A DNA stretch of 34,573 nt, taken from Pseudomonadota bacterium. GTDB lineage: Bacteria; Pseudomonadota; Gammaproteobacteria; Xanthomonadales; Rhodanobacteraceae. Below the pieces are notes generated by a model. It searched no databases. It worked only from the letters and a program-made list of their open reading frames with translations, and was not told the DNA's origin. The stretch is taken from NCBI GenBank assembly GCA_021787175.1, contig JAJYMF010000376.1, positions 1 through 34,573 of the forward strand, written 5' to 3'. Within the stretch, counting starts at the first letter, position 1. Each line of letters starts with the position of its first letter. This document shows, piece by piece, positions 1 to 7,467 of this stretch. The translations under genes were made by a program, and so were the position numbers.

Positions 1-1
1 G

Positions 2-2065
2 ACCGTGGCGGCCTACCAGAGCAGCAGCGGTCGCGGCGTGCAGCTGCTGGTGCGCGATCTCGAGGAGGAGCGCCGCGCCGAGAACGAACGCATCGAGCGC
101 GAGTCGTTCTTCCGCCTGTCCGCCGACGGCTTCTGCATCCTCGACGGCGAGCTGCGCATCCGCCAGGCCAACGCCGCGCTGGCGCGGCAGCTGGACTGCA
201 CGCCGGACGCCCTGAGCGGACGCGCGCTGGAGGACTTTGTCGAGACGCACGCCTGCGCCCACACCCGGGCCGCGCTGCAGGCGCTGGCGATCGGCGAAGC
301 CCTGATCGGCCGCGAGTGCGCCACCGCCAACGGCGCGCTGTGGCTGGAATGGAGCTTCGCGCGGGCGCGCGCCGACGCCTGGTTCGCGGTCGTGCGCGAC
401 ATCAGCCGCCAGCACCGCGCCGAGGTGCAGGCGCGTCTGCTGCAGCGCGCCGTCGAGGCGGCGCAGAACGGCATCCTGGTCACCGACGCGCGGCAGCCGG
501 ATCAGCCGCTGGTCTACGCCAACCCCGCGTTCAGCGCCATCACCGGCTATGCGCTGGACGAGGCGCTGGGCCGCAATTGCCGGTTCCTGCACGGCGACGA
601 TCGCGACCAGCCGGGGCTCGCCGCGCTGCGTGCGGCGCTGGTCGACGGCCGCGAGGCCAGCGTGGTGCTGCGCAACTATCGCCGTGACGGCAGCCTGTTC
701 TGGAACGAGCTGTTCGTGGCACCGGTACGCGACGACAGCGGACGGCTGACCCACTTCGTCGGCATACAGCAGGACATCACCGAGGCGCGACACAACGAGG
801 AGCGGCTGGCGTTCCAGGCGCTGCACGACGATCTCACCGGCCTGCCCAACCGCCGCTCCCTCCTGACGCGCCTGCGCGCGCTGCCGGCCGTTCCGGGCAT
901 CGCCCTGCTGCTGATCGACATTGACCAGTTCAAGCTGATCAACGACACGCTGGGCCACGCCTTCGGCGACGACGTGCTGCGCGCGCTGGCGGTGCGGCTG
1001 CGCGGGGCGCTGCCGGACAAGGCGCTGCTGGCGCGCTTCGGCGGCGACGAGTTCGTGATCGCCGTGCCGCGCGAGCAGGAGGCCTCGGTGCAGCAGACGC
1101 TGGCCGCGGTGCTGGTCGCCGTGCGCGAGCCGCTGGAGGTGCACGGCATGGTCCAGCACCTGACGCCCAGCATCGGCGTGGCGCTGGCGCCCGAGCACGG
1201 CCACGACCCCGAGACCCTGGTGCGCAATGCCGACGCCGCGATGTACGAGGCCAAGAAGCAGGGCCGCAACGCGATCATGTTCTATTCCGAACCGATGCAC
1301 GCAGCGGTGCGCACGCGCCTCGACGCGGTGTCGCGCCTGCGCAATGCCGATCTCGGCAACGAACTGGCGCTGCACTATCAGACCATGCACGACGGCCGCG
1401 ACGGCAGCATCTTCGGCGTCGAACTGCTGCTGCGCTGGCCGCACGGCCCGCAGGAGCTGCGCAGTCCCGACGCGCTGGTGCCGGTGCTGGAGGAAACCGG
1501 CCTGATCCTGCCGGTGGGCCGCTGGGTGCTGGACCAGGCCTGCCGCCGCCAGCGCATGCTGCAGGGACTGGGCGCGCAGGGCTGCCGCGTGGCGGTCAAC
1601 GTGTCGGCGCTGCAGATCGTGCACGGCACGCTGGTCGAGGACGTGCAGGCAGCGCTGGCGGCGCACGACGCCGACCCGGCGCTGCTCGAACTGGAACTGA
1701 CCGAGAGCGCGCTGATGGCCGATCCGCGCGCGGCCGAGCAGACCATGTGGCGGCTGAAACGGCTGGGCGTCAGCCTGGCAATCGACGACTTCGGCACCGG
1801 CTATTCCAGCCTCGCCTACCTCAAGCGCCTGCCGGTCGACAAGCTGAAGATCGACCGCTCGTTCGTGCGCGACGTGCTCGACGACGACGACGACGCGCTG
1901 ATCTGCGGCTCGATCATTTCGCTGGCGCACGGCCTCGGTCTGACCGTGGTCGCCGAGGGCGTCGAGACCGAAGCGCAGCGGCAGTGGCTGGCCACGCGCG
2001 GCTGCGACGCCATGCAGGGCTATCTGTTCACGCGGCCGCAGGCGTTCGCCGACGCCGTGGCGTGA
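2..2065 (+). CDS. PAS-PAS-GGDEF-EAL cyclic-di-GMP signalling protein (5' end outside window)
   Basis: A predicted bifunctional enzyme that makes and breaks cyclic di-GMP under sensory control. Counting from the GTG at 5, two PAS domains occupy about residues 34-140 and 146-258, followed by GGDEF (about 275-428) and EAL (about 440-680). The GGDEF signature is intact at residues 346-350 (RFGGDEF), but I see no RxxD inhibitory site just before it. In the EAL domain the name motif reads E-L-L (residues 473-475), keeping the metal-binding Glu. Other active-site motifs are present: NVS, ELTES, DDFGTGYSS (DD about 594-595), KIDRSF and AEGVET (Glu 651). Both activities are therefore plausible. The frame is open to the window edge, so the true start is probably upstream and an N-terminal sensor or membrane part may be missing. 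The gene is followed by a REP-like element in a convergent gap. Confidence 0.93.
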   Translation, partial: TVAAYQSSSGRGVQLLVRDLEEERRAENERIERESFFRLSADGFCILDGELRIRQANAALARQLDCTPDALSGRALEDFVETHACAHTRAALQALAIGEALIGRECATANGALWLEWSFARARADAWFAVVRDISRQHRAEVQARLLQRAVEAAQNGILVTDARQPDQPLVYANPAFSAITGYALDEALGRNCRFLHGDDRDQPGLAALRAALVDGREASVVLRNYRRDGSLFWNELFVAPVRDDSGRLTHFVGIQQDITEARHNEERLAFQALHDDLTGLPNRRSLLTRLRALPAVPGIALLLIDIDQFKLINDTLGHAFGDDVLRALAVRLRGALPDKALLARFGGDEFVIAVPREQEASVQQTLAAVLVAVREPLEVHGMVQHLTPSIGVALAPEHGHDPETLVRNADAAMYEAKKQGRNAIMFYSEPMHAAVRTRLDAVSRLRNADLGNELALHYQTMHDGRDGSIFGVELLLRWPHGPQELRSPDALVPVLEETGLILPVGRWVLDQACRRQRMLQGLGAQGCRVAVNVSALQIVHGTLVEDVQAALAAHDADPALLELELTESALMADPRAAEQTMWRLKRLGVSLAIDDFGTGYSSLAYLKRLPVDKLKIDRSFVRDVLDDDDDALICGSIISLAHGLGLTVVAEGVETEAQRQWLATRGCDAMQGYLFTRPQAFADAVA

Positions 2066-2149
2066 ACGCCGGCGCAGGCATCGGCCGCGCGATCCCGTAC
2101 ACCATGATGGCCACACACGCCGCAGGAGCTGTGCCGCTCATGCCAGGTA

Positions 2150-2284
2150 GCGATCCGGATACGAAAACCGCATAGCCCGGACGCAGCGCAGCGGAATCCG
2201 GGAAGGGTGCTTCATCGAGCCCCGGATTCCTTCCGCCCCCATGGGGCTGCATCCGGGCTGCCCCGCATATCGATTGAACGCAAC
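2150..2284 (+). repeat. REP-like element, copy A
   Basis: First of three related ~132-bp elements (others at 8562-8692 and 11568-11699). It starts GCGATC, has a core at 2174-2259 and ends with AACGCAAC. The outer arms AGCCCGGACGCAGC and GCTGCATCCGGGCT pair with one mismatch, and the inner arms GGAATCCGG and CCGGATTCC pair perfectly, giving a nested hairpin. It fills the convergent gap between the GGDEF-EAL gene and rmuC. There is no T-tract, so it is not a classical intrinsic terminator. Confidence 0.85.
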
Positions 2285-2290
2285 GGGGGC

Positions 2291-3646
2291 TCAGTCGCCG
2301 GGTTCGGGATCGGCCTCGCCCTCGGGCAACGCCGCGTCGCCCAGCAGGGCCCGGCTGTCTTCCGGCAGCAGCGATTCGACCTCGCGCAGCTTGCGCTCGA
2401 TCGCGCGCGTGCGTCTGCCGGTGGCATCGATCTGGCCGCTGGCCTCGTCGAGCTTCTTCTTGACCTTGTCGAGCACGCCGCCGAACTTGCCGAACTCGGT
2501 CTTGACCGCGCCGAGCAGCTGCCAGACCTCGCCCGAGCGCTGCTGGATCGCCAGCGTGCGAAAGCCCATCTGCAGGCTGTTGAGCAGCGCGTTGAGCGTG
2601 GTCGGACCGGCGACGGTGACGCGATGTTCGCGCTGCAGCGCCTCGAACAGGCCGGGCCGGCGCAGCGCCTCGGCGTACAGGCCCTCGGTGGGCAGGAACA
2701 GGATCGCGAAGTCGGTGGTGTGCGGCGGCGCGATGTACTTGCCGCGGATGGCGCGCGCCTCGTCGCGCAGGCGCCGCTCGAGCGCCGTGGCCGCGGCGGC
2801 GACGCCCTCGGCGTCGGCGCGATCCTGGGCGTCGAGCAGGCGCTCGTAGTCCTCGCGCGGGAACTTGGCGTCGATCGGCAACCACACCGGTGCGTCGCTG
2901 GTGGCGCCCGGCAGACGGATCGCGAACTCGACGCGATCGCCGCCGCCGGGCACCGGCGCGAAGTTGCTGGCGTACTGCTCCGGCGTCAGCACCTGCTCCA
3001 GCAGCATGCCCAATTGCACCTCGCCGAAGATGCCGCGCGTCTTGACGTTGCCCAGCACGCGCTTGAGGTCGCCGACACCGGTGGCCAGGCTCTGCATCTC
3101 GCCGAGGCCCTTGTAGACCTTCTCCAGCTGGTCGGAGACCTGCCGGAACGACTGCCCCAGCCGTGCCTCCAGCGTCGACTGCAGCTTCTCGTCCACGGTC
3201 GCGCGCATCTGCTCGAGCCTGGCGGCGTTGTCGTGCTGGATCGCCGCCAGCTTCTCCTCCAGCGTCGCGCGCATCGCCGTCAGGCGCTGCTCGTTGGCGA
3301 CCGCCAGCGCGCCGAGGCGCTGTTCCAGCACGCCGCCGAACGCCTGCAGCGTCTGCGTGCCCTCTTCGCGCGTCTTGCGCGCGTCGTCGAGCAGCGCCTG
3401 GCGCAAGCCGTCGAGGCGCTGATCGGTGCGCTGGGTGAACTGGCTCAGCGCGCGGGTCTGCTCCTCGCGCGCGCCGCGCTGCTCCTCGCGCAGGGCGCGT
3501 TCGAGCCGCTCGCTGGCGGCCTGCAACGCCTCCAGTCGTACCGCCAGCGCGGGGTCGCCGCGGTCACGCGCGCGCAGCAGCAGCGCCAGCAGCCCCAGGG
3601 CGATGCCCAGCGCGATCAGGATCAGGACCAGCAGGAGCTCGGTCAT
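2291..3646 (-). CDS. rmuC: DNA recombination protein RmuC
   Basis: RmuC-family protein of 451 residues. The family limits DNA inversions and rearrangements at short inverted repeats and is thought to contain a restriction-endonuclease-like fold. An N-terminal hydrophobic helix (about residues 3-25, rich in Leu/Ile) likely anchors it in the inner membrane. A long charged coiled-coil region follows to about residue 165. The conserved C-terminal domain includes the family motif IDAKFPREDY and a segment ending FLPTEGLYAEAL. An in-frame GTG at 3661 would add five residues; I prefer the ATG at 3646, although neither has a strong ribosome site. A TACACT hexamer at 3675-3680 (minus) could be the -10 box, with a leader of about 20 nt. 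The C-terminal tail is acidic. Confidence 0.93.
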   Translation of the reverse strand: MTELLLVLILIALGIALGLLALLLRARDRGDPALAVRLEALQAASERLERALREEQRGAREEQTRALSQFTQRTDQRLDGLRQALLDDARKTREEGTQTLQAFGGVLEQRLGALAVANEQRLTAMRATLEEKLAAIQHDNAARLEQMRATVDEKLQSTLEARLGQSFRQVSDQLEKVYKGLGEMQSLATGVGDLKRVLGNVKTRGIFGEVQLGMLLEQVLTPEQYASNFAPVPGGGDRVEFAIRLPGATSDAPVWLPIDAKFPREDYERLLDAQDRADAEGVAAAATALERRLRDEARAIRGKYIAPPHTTDFAILFLPTEGLYAEALRRPGLFEALQREHRVTVAGPTTLNALLNSLQMGFRTLAIQQRSGEVWQLLGAVKTEFGKFGGVLDKVKKKLDEASGQIDATGRRTRAIERKLREVESLLPEDSRALLGDAALPEGEADPEPGD

Positions 3647-3674
3647 CGATAGCGGCGCCACAGACGATGCGCGC

Positions 3675-3680
3675 AGTGTA
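3675..3680 (-). promoter_or_regulatory. Possible -10 box for rmuC
   Basis: On the minus strand the hexamer reads TACACT, four matches to TATAAT. It would start transcription about 7 nt before the GTG at 3661 and about 22 nt before the ATG at 3646. No convincing -35 box was found. Confidence 0.35.
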
Positions 3681-3720
3681 GCCGCGGGCGTCGCAGCGGC
3701 TGCGATACCGGAATGCCATC

Positions 3721-3753
3721 AAAAGCGCGGCGGCTCGATCCCGGAGCCGCCGC
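3721..3753 (-). terminator. Intrinsic terminator of the small secreted-protein gene
   Basis: A perfect 10-bp stem (3727-3736 with 3744-3753, arms GCGGCGGCTC and GAGCCGCCGC) has a 7-nt loop. On the minus strand it is followed within 2 nt by TTTT (complement of 3721-3724). It sits 40 nt past the stop codon of the 115-residue protein, in the right orientation to end that transcript before rmuC. Confidence 0.75.
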
Positions 3754-3792
3754 GGTCGCCGCGCGCCTAGGCGCACGCTTTTTCGGCAGCGA

Positions 3793-4140
3793 TCAGTGGC
3801 CGATGCGGTGGCTGTTGCCGTTGAGGCGCTTGTTGAGGTTGGCCTGCTGCCGCTTGGTGATGTAGCCGCCGTTCTTGCCGGCGAGGTACTGCTCGCGTCC
3901 GGCGATGCGCGCGTCGTTGGCACGCAGGCGATGCGCCTGGGCGTGGGTCAGCTCGCCTTCGCGCACCTGCCGGGTGATGCGGCGGTTCTGCAGCTGCGTG
4001 CGATCCAGCACCTGGTCGCGACGCGGGTGATGGTTCTCGAAGCGATGATCGCGGCCGTCGCCGGCCATGCTCGGGGCGGCAGCGGCCAGCGCGGTCAGGC
4101 CGATCAGCAGCAGGCTGGTGGTGCGGGGTGAAAGGCGCAT
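3793..4140 (-). CDS. Small secreted protein of unknown function
   Basis: A 115-residue protein with a clear Sec signal peptide: a basic start (MRLSPR), a hydrophobic core (about residues 8-22) and a likely cleavage after APSMA (around residue 26). The mature part of about 89 residues is rich in His, Arg, Asn and Gln. It contains the segment REGELTHAQAHRLRANDARI, then a C-terminal KRQQANLNKRLNGNSHRIGH stretch. This GELT-x-AQ-x-x-RL pattern recalls a group of short periplasmic proteins common in Xanthomonadales, with paired helices and no known role. The start is well supported by AGGAG at 4149-4153 (minus), 8 nt before the ATG. It has its own terminator downstream and a terminator-like hairpin just upstream. 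I do not assign a function. Confidence 0.82.
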   Translation of the reverse strand: MRLSPRTTSLLLIGLTALAAAAPSMAGDGRDHRFENHHPRRDQVLDRTQLQNRRITRQVREGELTHAQAHRLRANDARIAGREQYLAGKNGGYITKRQQANLNKRLNGNSHRIGH

Positions 4141-4182
4141 GGGAAGAACTCCTGGGTGAACCGGAAACCGTCCGGTGAGCAG

Positions 4183-4206
4183 AAAAACGCCCGGCGGCGC
4201 CGGCGG
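4183..4206 (-). terminator. Intrinsic terminator after the rRNA methyltransferase
   Basis: On the minus strand a GC-rich imperfect hairpin (CGCCGGC, short loop, GCCGGGCG with one bulge) is followed directly by TTTTT (complement of 4183-4187). It is preceded by a second perfect hairpin at 4209-4229 (GACCGCCGC, ATC loop, GCGGCGGTC). It ends only 43 nt before the start codon of the small secreted protein, so attenuation into that gene is also possible. Confidence 0.65.
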
Positions 4207-4263
4207 TTGACCGCCGCATCGCGGCGGTCGCCGTGCGTTCAGGCGGGTCGCGTGCGCCCGGGC

Positions 4264-5430
4264 TCAGCGGACGGTGGCGAAAACCGCCTTCAGATAGCGG
4301 CTCTCCGGCACGTGCAGCTGGAACGGATGATCCGGACCCGCGCCACCGACGTGCAGCACGGTCAACTCGCGGCCGGCGGCGAAGGCGGCGCGGCGCAGGG
4401 TGTCGAGAAAGGTCGGCTCGTCGACCAGCCCGGTGCAGGAGCAGCTCAGGAACAGCCCGCCCGGCGCCACCACCTCGAGCGCCAGGCGGTTCATCGCGTG
4501 ATAGGTGCGCAGCGCCTGCGGCAGGCGCTCGCGGTCGCGGGTCAGCTTGGCCGGATCCAGCACCACCGCGTCCCAGCGCTCGCCGCGCGCGCGCGCCGCC
4601 TCCAGCCACGGGAACAGGTCGGCGGCCTCGAAGCGCACGTCGAGGCCGTTGAGCACGGCGTTGGCGCGCGCCAGTTCGAGGATGCCGGGATCGAGATCGA
4701 CGCCGGTCACCGCCTGCGCGCCGCCGGCCGCCGCGGCCAGCGCGAAGCCGCCGGAGTTGCAGCACAGGTCGAGCACGCGCACGCCGCGCGCCAGGCCGCC
4801 GAAGCGCTGCCGGTTGTCGCGCTGATCGACGAAGAAACCCGTCTTGTGGCGGCTGCCGGGGGTGACGTGGAAGCGCAGCCCGTGCTCGCGCACGATCACC
4901 GGCTCCGGCGCCGGCGGCGCGGCGCAGTCGAAGCTCTCCTGCTTCTGCACGTGCGCCTCGGCGTAGGCGTAGAGGCGGCAGCCGGGAAACAGCGCGCCCA
5001 GCGCGGCGTCGATGGCGTGGCGCAGCCGCCACATGCCGGCGGCGAAGTACTCGACCACCAGCAGGTCGGCGTAGCGGTCGACCACCAGCCCGGAGAGGCC
5101 GTCGCCCTCGCTGTGCACCACGCGCCAGGCGTCGCCGGCGGCATCGAGATGCAGCCGGTCGCGGCGCAGCGCGACGGCCGCGGCGATGCGGCGCGCGATC
5201 CAGCCGGCATCGATCGCCTCGGCGGGATCGCGCGTCAGCACGCGCAGGCCGATGCGCGCGTGGCCGTTCCAGAAGCCGCGCGCCAGAAAGGCGTCGCGGC
5301 CGTCGACCAGATCGACCACGGTGCCGGGCTTCAGCGGCGTCTCGCTGTGCAGCGCACGCCGGTACAGCCAAGGATGCGGCGACAGGCGCTCGGCGGCGAG
5401 ACGCACCTGCGGATACGGGGTGGCGGACAT
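4264..5430 (-). CDS. Class I rRNA methyltransferase, RlmI/RlmK-like
   Basis: A 388-residue SAM-dependent methyltransferase of the RlmI-like 23S rRNA m5C family. An N-terminal PUA-type RNA-binding part (about 1-80, with HPWLYRRAL) is followed by a middle region ending TGFFVDQRDNRQRF, a family hallmark. The Rossmann methyltransferase domain follows: SAM motif VLDLCCNSGGFAL, then GVDLDP, then motif IV LDPAKL, and a catalytic-Cys motif FLSCSCTGLV near the C terminus. Motif IV is usually DPPKF in E. coli RlmI; here the second Pro is Ala. The length matches the family (about 390-400). The ATG at 5430 has no ribosome site; a TACAAT hexamer ends 6 nt before it, which suggests a leaderless message. 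The exact target base cannot be read from sequence. Confidence 0.9.
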   Translation of the reverse strand: MSATPYPQVRLAAERLSPHPWLYRRALHSETPLKPGTVVDLVDGRDAFLARGFWNGHARIGLRVLTRDPAEAIDAGWIARRIAAAVALRRDRLHLDAAGDAWRVVHSEGDGLSGLVVDRYADLLVVEYFAAGMWRLRHAIDAALGALFPGCRLYAYAEAHVQKQESFDCAAPPAPEPVIVREHGLRFHVTPGSRHKTGFFVDQRDNRQRFGGLARGVRVLDLCCNSGGFALAAAAGGAQAVTGVDLDPGILELARANAVLNGLDVRFEAADLFPWLEAARARGERWDAVVLDPAKLTRDRERLPQALRTYHAMNRLALEVVAPGGLFLSCSCTGLVDEPTFLDTLRRAAFAAGRELTVLHVGGAGPDHPFQLHVPESRYLKAVFATVR

Positions 5431-5436
5431 CGGCCG

Positions 5437-5442
5437 ATTGTA
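5437..5442 (-). promoter_or_regulatory. -10 box (TACAAT) implying a leaderless transcript
   Basis: On the minus strand TACAAT (five of six bases of TATAAT) lies 6 nt before the ATG at 5430, so transcription should begin at or within a few bases of the start codon. No clear -35 box is visible. The same layout recurs before cca, the ferredoxin reductase and the ABC operon. Confidence 0.55.
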
Positions 5443-5465
5443 GGCGCGCGCCGCGCGCGGGCCGC

Positions 5466-5903
5466 TCAGCGCCGCGCCAGGCGCAGCAGCAGGAACGCGA
5501 TCACGGCGATGAAGTTGATGCCGAGAAACCAGCCATGGCCCTCGCCCAGGCGCAGCATCCACTCGGCGCTGGGCAGCCGGTAACCGAAGCTCCAGCCACT
5601 GCCGAGGCGCACGACCAGACCCGCGGTGGCGCCGACATTCCAGCCGTAGGTCACGAACGGCGTGGCCAGGATCGGAATCTGCGCCAGCTGCACCCACGAC
5701 GACCAGCGCCAGCCGCGCTCGTCGCCCTCGAGCAGCTTGACTCCGGCGGCCAGCGCCAGCGCGAACGCCAGCGCGCCGAGCAGCATCAGCGCGAACGCCA
5801 GCGGCGCGCGCAGCTCGAAGGCCCGCGCCGCATAGATGCACAGGCCGAACAGGCCGCCGGCGATTTCGAGGATGCCGATCAGGCGGGCGATCAGGGTTTT
5901 CAT
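5466..5903 (-). CDS. Small integral membrane protein, unknown function
   Basis: A 145-residue hydrophobic protein with about four transmembrane helices: residues 8-27, 34-55, 68-100 (interrupted by TYGWN) and 122-142. It has no signal peptide cleavage site, no catalytic motif and no recognised domain. Short polar loops contain Trp and Gly (WRWSSW, GSGWSFGYRLP). It lies between srkA upstream and the rRNA methyltransferase downstream, all on the minus strand. It probably has its own promoter, since TATGAT sits at 5942-5947 (minus), about 40 nt before the ATG. It could be a member of a conserved hypothetical membrane family; no function is assigned. Confidence 0.8.
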   Translation of the reverse strand: MKTLIARLIGILEIAGGLFGLCIYAARAFELRAPLAFALMLLGALAFALALAAGVKLLEGDERGWRWSSWVQLAQIPILATPFVTYGWNVGATAGLVVRLGSGWSFGYRLPSAEWMLRLGEGHGWFLGINFIAVIAFLLLRLARR

Positions 5904-5941
5904 GGCGGGTGTCCGGTGGCGGCGGGCGGGGCGAGGCCGCG

Positions 5942-5947
5942 ATCATA
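5942..5947 (-). promoter_or_regulatory. Possible -10 box for the 145-residue membrane protein
   Basis: On the minus strand the hexamer reads TATGAT, five of six matches to consensus, in the 68-nt gap after srkA. It predicts a leader of about 30 nt. No good -35 box is visible. Confidence 0.4.
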
Positions 5948-5971
5948 GCCGCAGGCCAGTGCGATCGCCGC

Positions 5972-6925
5972 TCAATCCTCCAGCGCCTGCGCGGCGGCGG
6001 CGAGGTCGTCCAGATGCTCGTCCCACCAGCGCGCCTCGGCGGCGAACGGAAACGCCGCGGGAAAGGCCGGATCGTGCCAGCGCGCGGCAATCCAGCCGGC
6101 GTGGTGCACCTGGCGCATCGCGCGCAGCGCCGGCACCAGCGCCAGCTCGCGGCGGTCGAAGTCGCCGAACTCGGCATAACCCTCCAGCAGCAGCTCCATC
6201 GCGGTCGCGTCGTGGGCCAGCATCCACAGGTCCTGCACCGCCGGGCCCATGCGCGCATCGTCGAGATCGACGAAATGCGGACCGGCGTCGGTCCACAGTA
6301 CGTTCCCGGGATGGCAATCGCCGTGCAGGCGCAGATGGCGCAGCGGTCCCAGCGCGATCTCGCGCGCGGCGATCGCGGCGTCGAGGCGGGCGATCGCGGC
6401 ACGGTAGCGCTCGCGCCGATCCGCCGGCAGCAGGCCGGAGTCCAGCACCGCGCGCGCCGGCGCGGCGACCAGGGCGGCGCGATCGAGCACGCCGCGATGG
6501 CGAAACGGCGCGCGGCCGCCGACGCCGTGCAGACGCGCGATCAATCGGCCCATCCACCGCAGCGGATCGGCCGACTCCAGCTCCGGCGCCCGCCCGCCGC
6601 GGCGCGGGAACAGCGCGTAGCGGAAGCCGGCGTGGCGAAGCAGGGTGTGCCCGGCGAACGCCAGCGGCGCCACCACCGGCAGTTCGGCGGCGGCCAGCTC
6701 CAGCGTGAACGCATGCTCCTCGCCGATGGCGGCGTCGCTCCAGCGCGCCGGGCGGTAGAACTTGGCGACGATGAACGAGCCGTCCTCGAGGCCGACCTGG
6801 TAGACGCGGTTCTCGTAGCTGTTGAGCGCCAGCAGGCGGCCGTCCGGCGCCAGGCCGGCGGCGGCGATCGCATCGAGCACGCGCTCGGGATGCAGGCCCG
6901 CGTAGGGCTGCGCGGAATCGCTCAT
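5972..6925 (-). CDS. srkA: Stress response kinase A (SrkA/YihE family)
   Basis: A 317-residue cytoplasmic Ser/Thr protein kinase of the SrkA (YihE, RdoA) family, which in E. coli counters stress-induced death and is linked to the Cpx response. The fold is choline-kinase/APH-like. Visible motifs are the N-terminal family segment LNSYENRVYQVG, the ATP-binding Lys in FIVAKFYRP, the catalytic loop LHGDCHPGNVLW (Asp and Asn) and the metal-binding FVDLDDARMGP. The length is close to the usual 320-330. The gene starts 13 nt after the stop of the thioesterase gene, so the two probably share a transcript. The ribosome site is weak. The active-site residues are intact, so the enzyme should be functional. 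Confidence 0.93.
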   Translation of the reverse strand: MSDSAQPYAGLHPERVLDAIAAAGLAPDGRLLALNSYENRVYQVGLEDGSFIVAKFYRPARWSDAAIGEEHAFTLELAAAELPVVAPLAFAGHTLLRHAGFRYALFPRRGGRAPELESADPLRWMGRLIARLHGVGGRAPFRHRGVLDRAALVAAPARAVLDSGLLPADRRERYRAAIARLDAAIAAREIALGPLRHLRLHGDCHPGNVLWTDAGPHFVDLDDARMGPAVQDLWMLAHDATAMELLLEGYAEFGDFDRRELALVPALRAMRQVHHAGWIAARWHDPAFPAAFPFAAEARWWDEHLDDLAAAAQALED

Positions 6926-6938
6926 GCGGCGCCGCCGG

Positions 6939-7379
6939 TCATGGGCCGGCGGCGGGCGTCTGCGGGACGATCGCGCAGGTCAGCCGCGACACGCACACCA
7001 GCCGGCCGGGGGCGTCCACGATGCGGATCTCCCACACCTGCGTGCTGCGGCCGACGTGCAGCGGCCGCGCGGTGCCGGTCACCGTGCCGTCGCGCACCGC
7101 GCGCAGATGATTGGCGTTGATCTCCAGCCCCACCGCGACCTCGCGCCCCGGTGTGCAGCACAGGTTGGCCGCGAGGCTGCCCAGCGTTTCGGCCAGCGCC
7201 ACCGAGGCGCCGCCGTGCAGCAGGCCGAAGGGCTGGTGCGTGCGCGCATCCACCGGCAGCGTGCCCTGCACGAAATCGTCGAGATCGGAAGTGATGCGGA
7301 TGCCCAGCGGCACGGCCAGGGTGTTGGCGTTCCAGGCGTTGACGCGGTCGAGATCCGTGTCCTGCTTCCACATCGGCAT
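6939..7379 (-). CDS. Hotdog-fold acyl-CoA thioesterase (YdiI/MenI family)
   Basis: A 146-residue single hotdog domain. The helix segment LLHGGASVALAETLGSLAA, with the catalytic Glu, and the following GLEINANHLR match the YdiI/MenI thioesterase group. That group hydrolyses aromatic or acyl-CoA esters; E. coli MenI acts on 1,4-dihydroxy-2-naphthoyl-CoA. Nothing in the window points to menaquinone synthesis, so a broad acyl-CoA housekeeping role is as likely, and I give no symbol. Possible starts are ATG 7379, ATG 7373 or ATG 7409; 7379 gives the family length. Upstream it faces the ferredoxin reductase gene with under 100 nt between them. Downstream it is followed by srkA after 13 nt, suggesting a two-gene operon. 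Confidence 0.88.
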   Translation of the reverse strand: MPMWKQDTDLDRVNAWNANTLAVPLGIRITSDLDDFVQGTLPVDARTHQPFGLLHGGASVALAETLGSLAANLCCTPGREVAVGLEINANHLRAVRDGTVTGTARPLHVGRSTQVWEIRIVDAPGRLVCVSRLTCAIVPQTPAAGP

Positions 7380-7455
7380 GGCGGCGTTCCGCGAGGGTCG
7401 AGACTCCATTATGAGCGCCGTACCGCGACGCTGTCGGCCGGCGCGCCGCATCGGC

Positions 7456-7461
7456 GACAAT
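7456..7461 (+). promoter_or_regulatory. -10 box (GACAAT) implying a leaderless GTG start
   Basis: GACAAT lies 6 nt before the GTG at 7468. A weak -35 (TGTCGG) is found 18 nt upstream of it. The spacing puts the transcription start at or next to the GTG, which helps choose that start over the ATG at 7411. Confidence 0.45.
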
Positions 7462-7467
7462 GCGCCG

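Noticed and set aside
2174..2259. REP-like copy A as a tRNA or small structured RNA gene
   Set aside because: The nested hairpin lacks tRNA landmarks, and the same sequence recurs in three gaps as a repeat.
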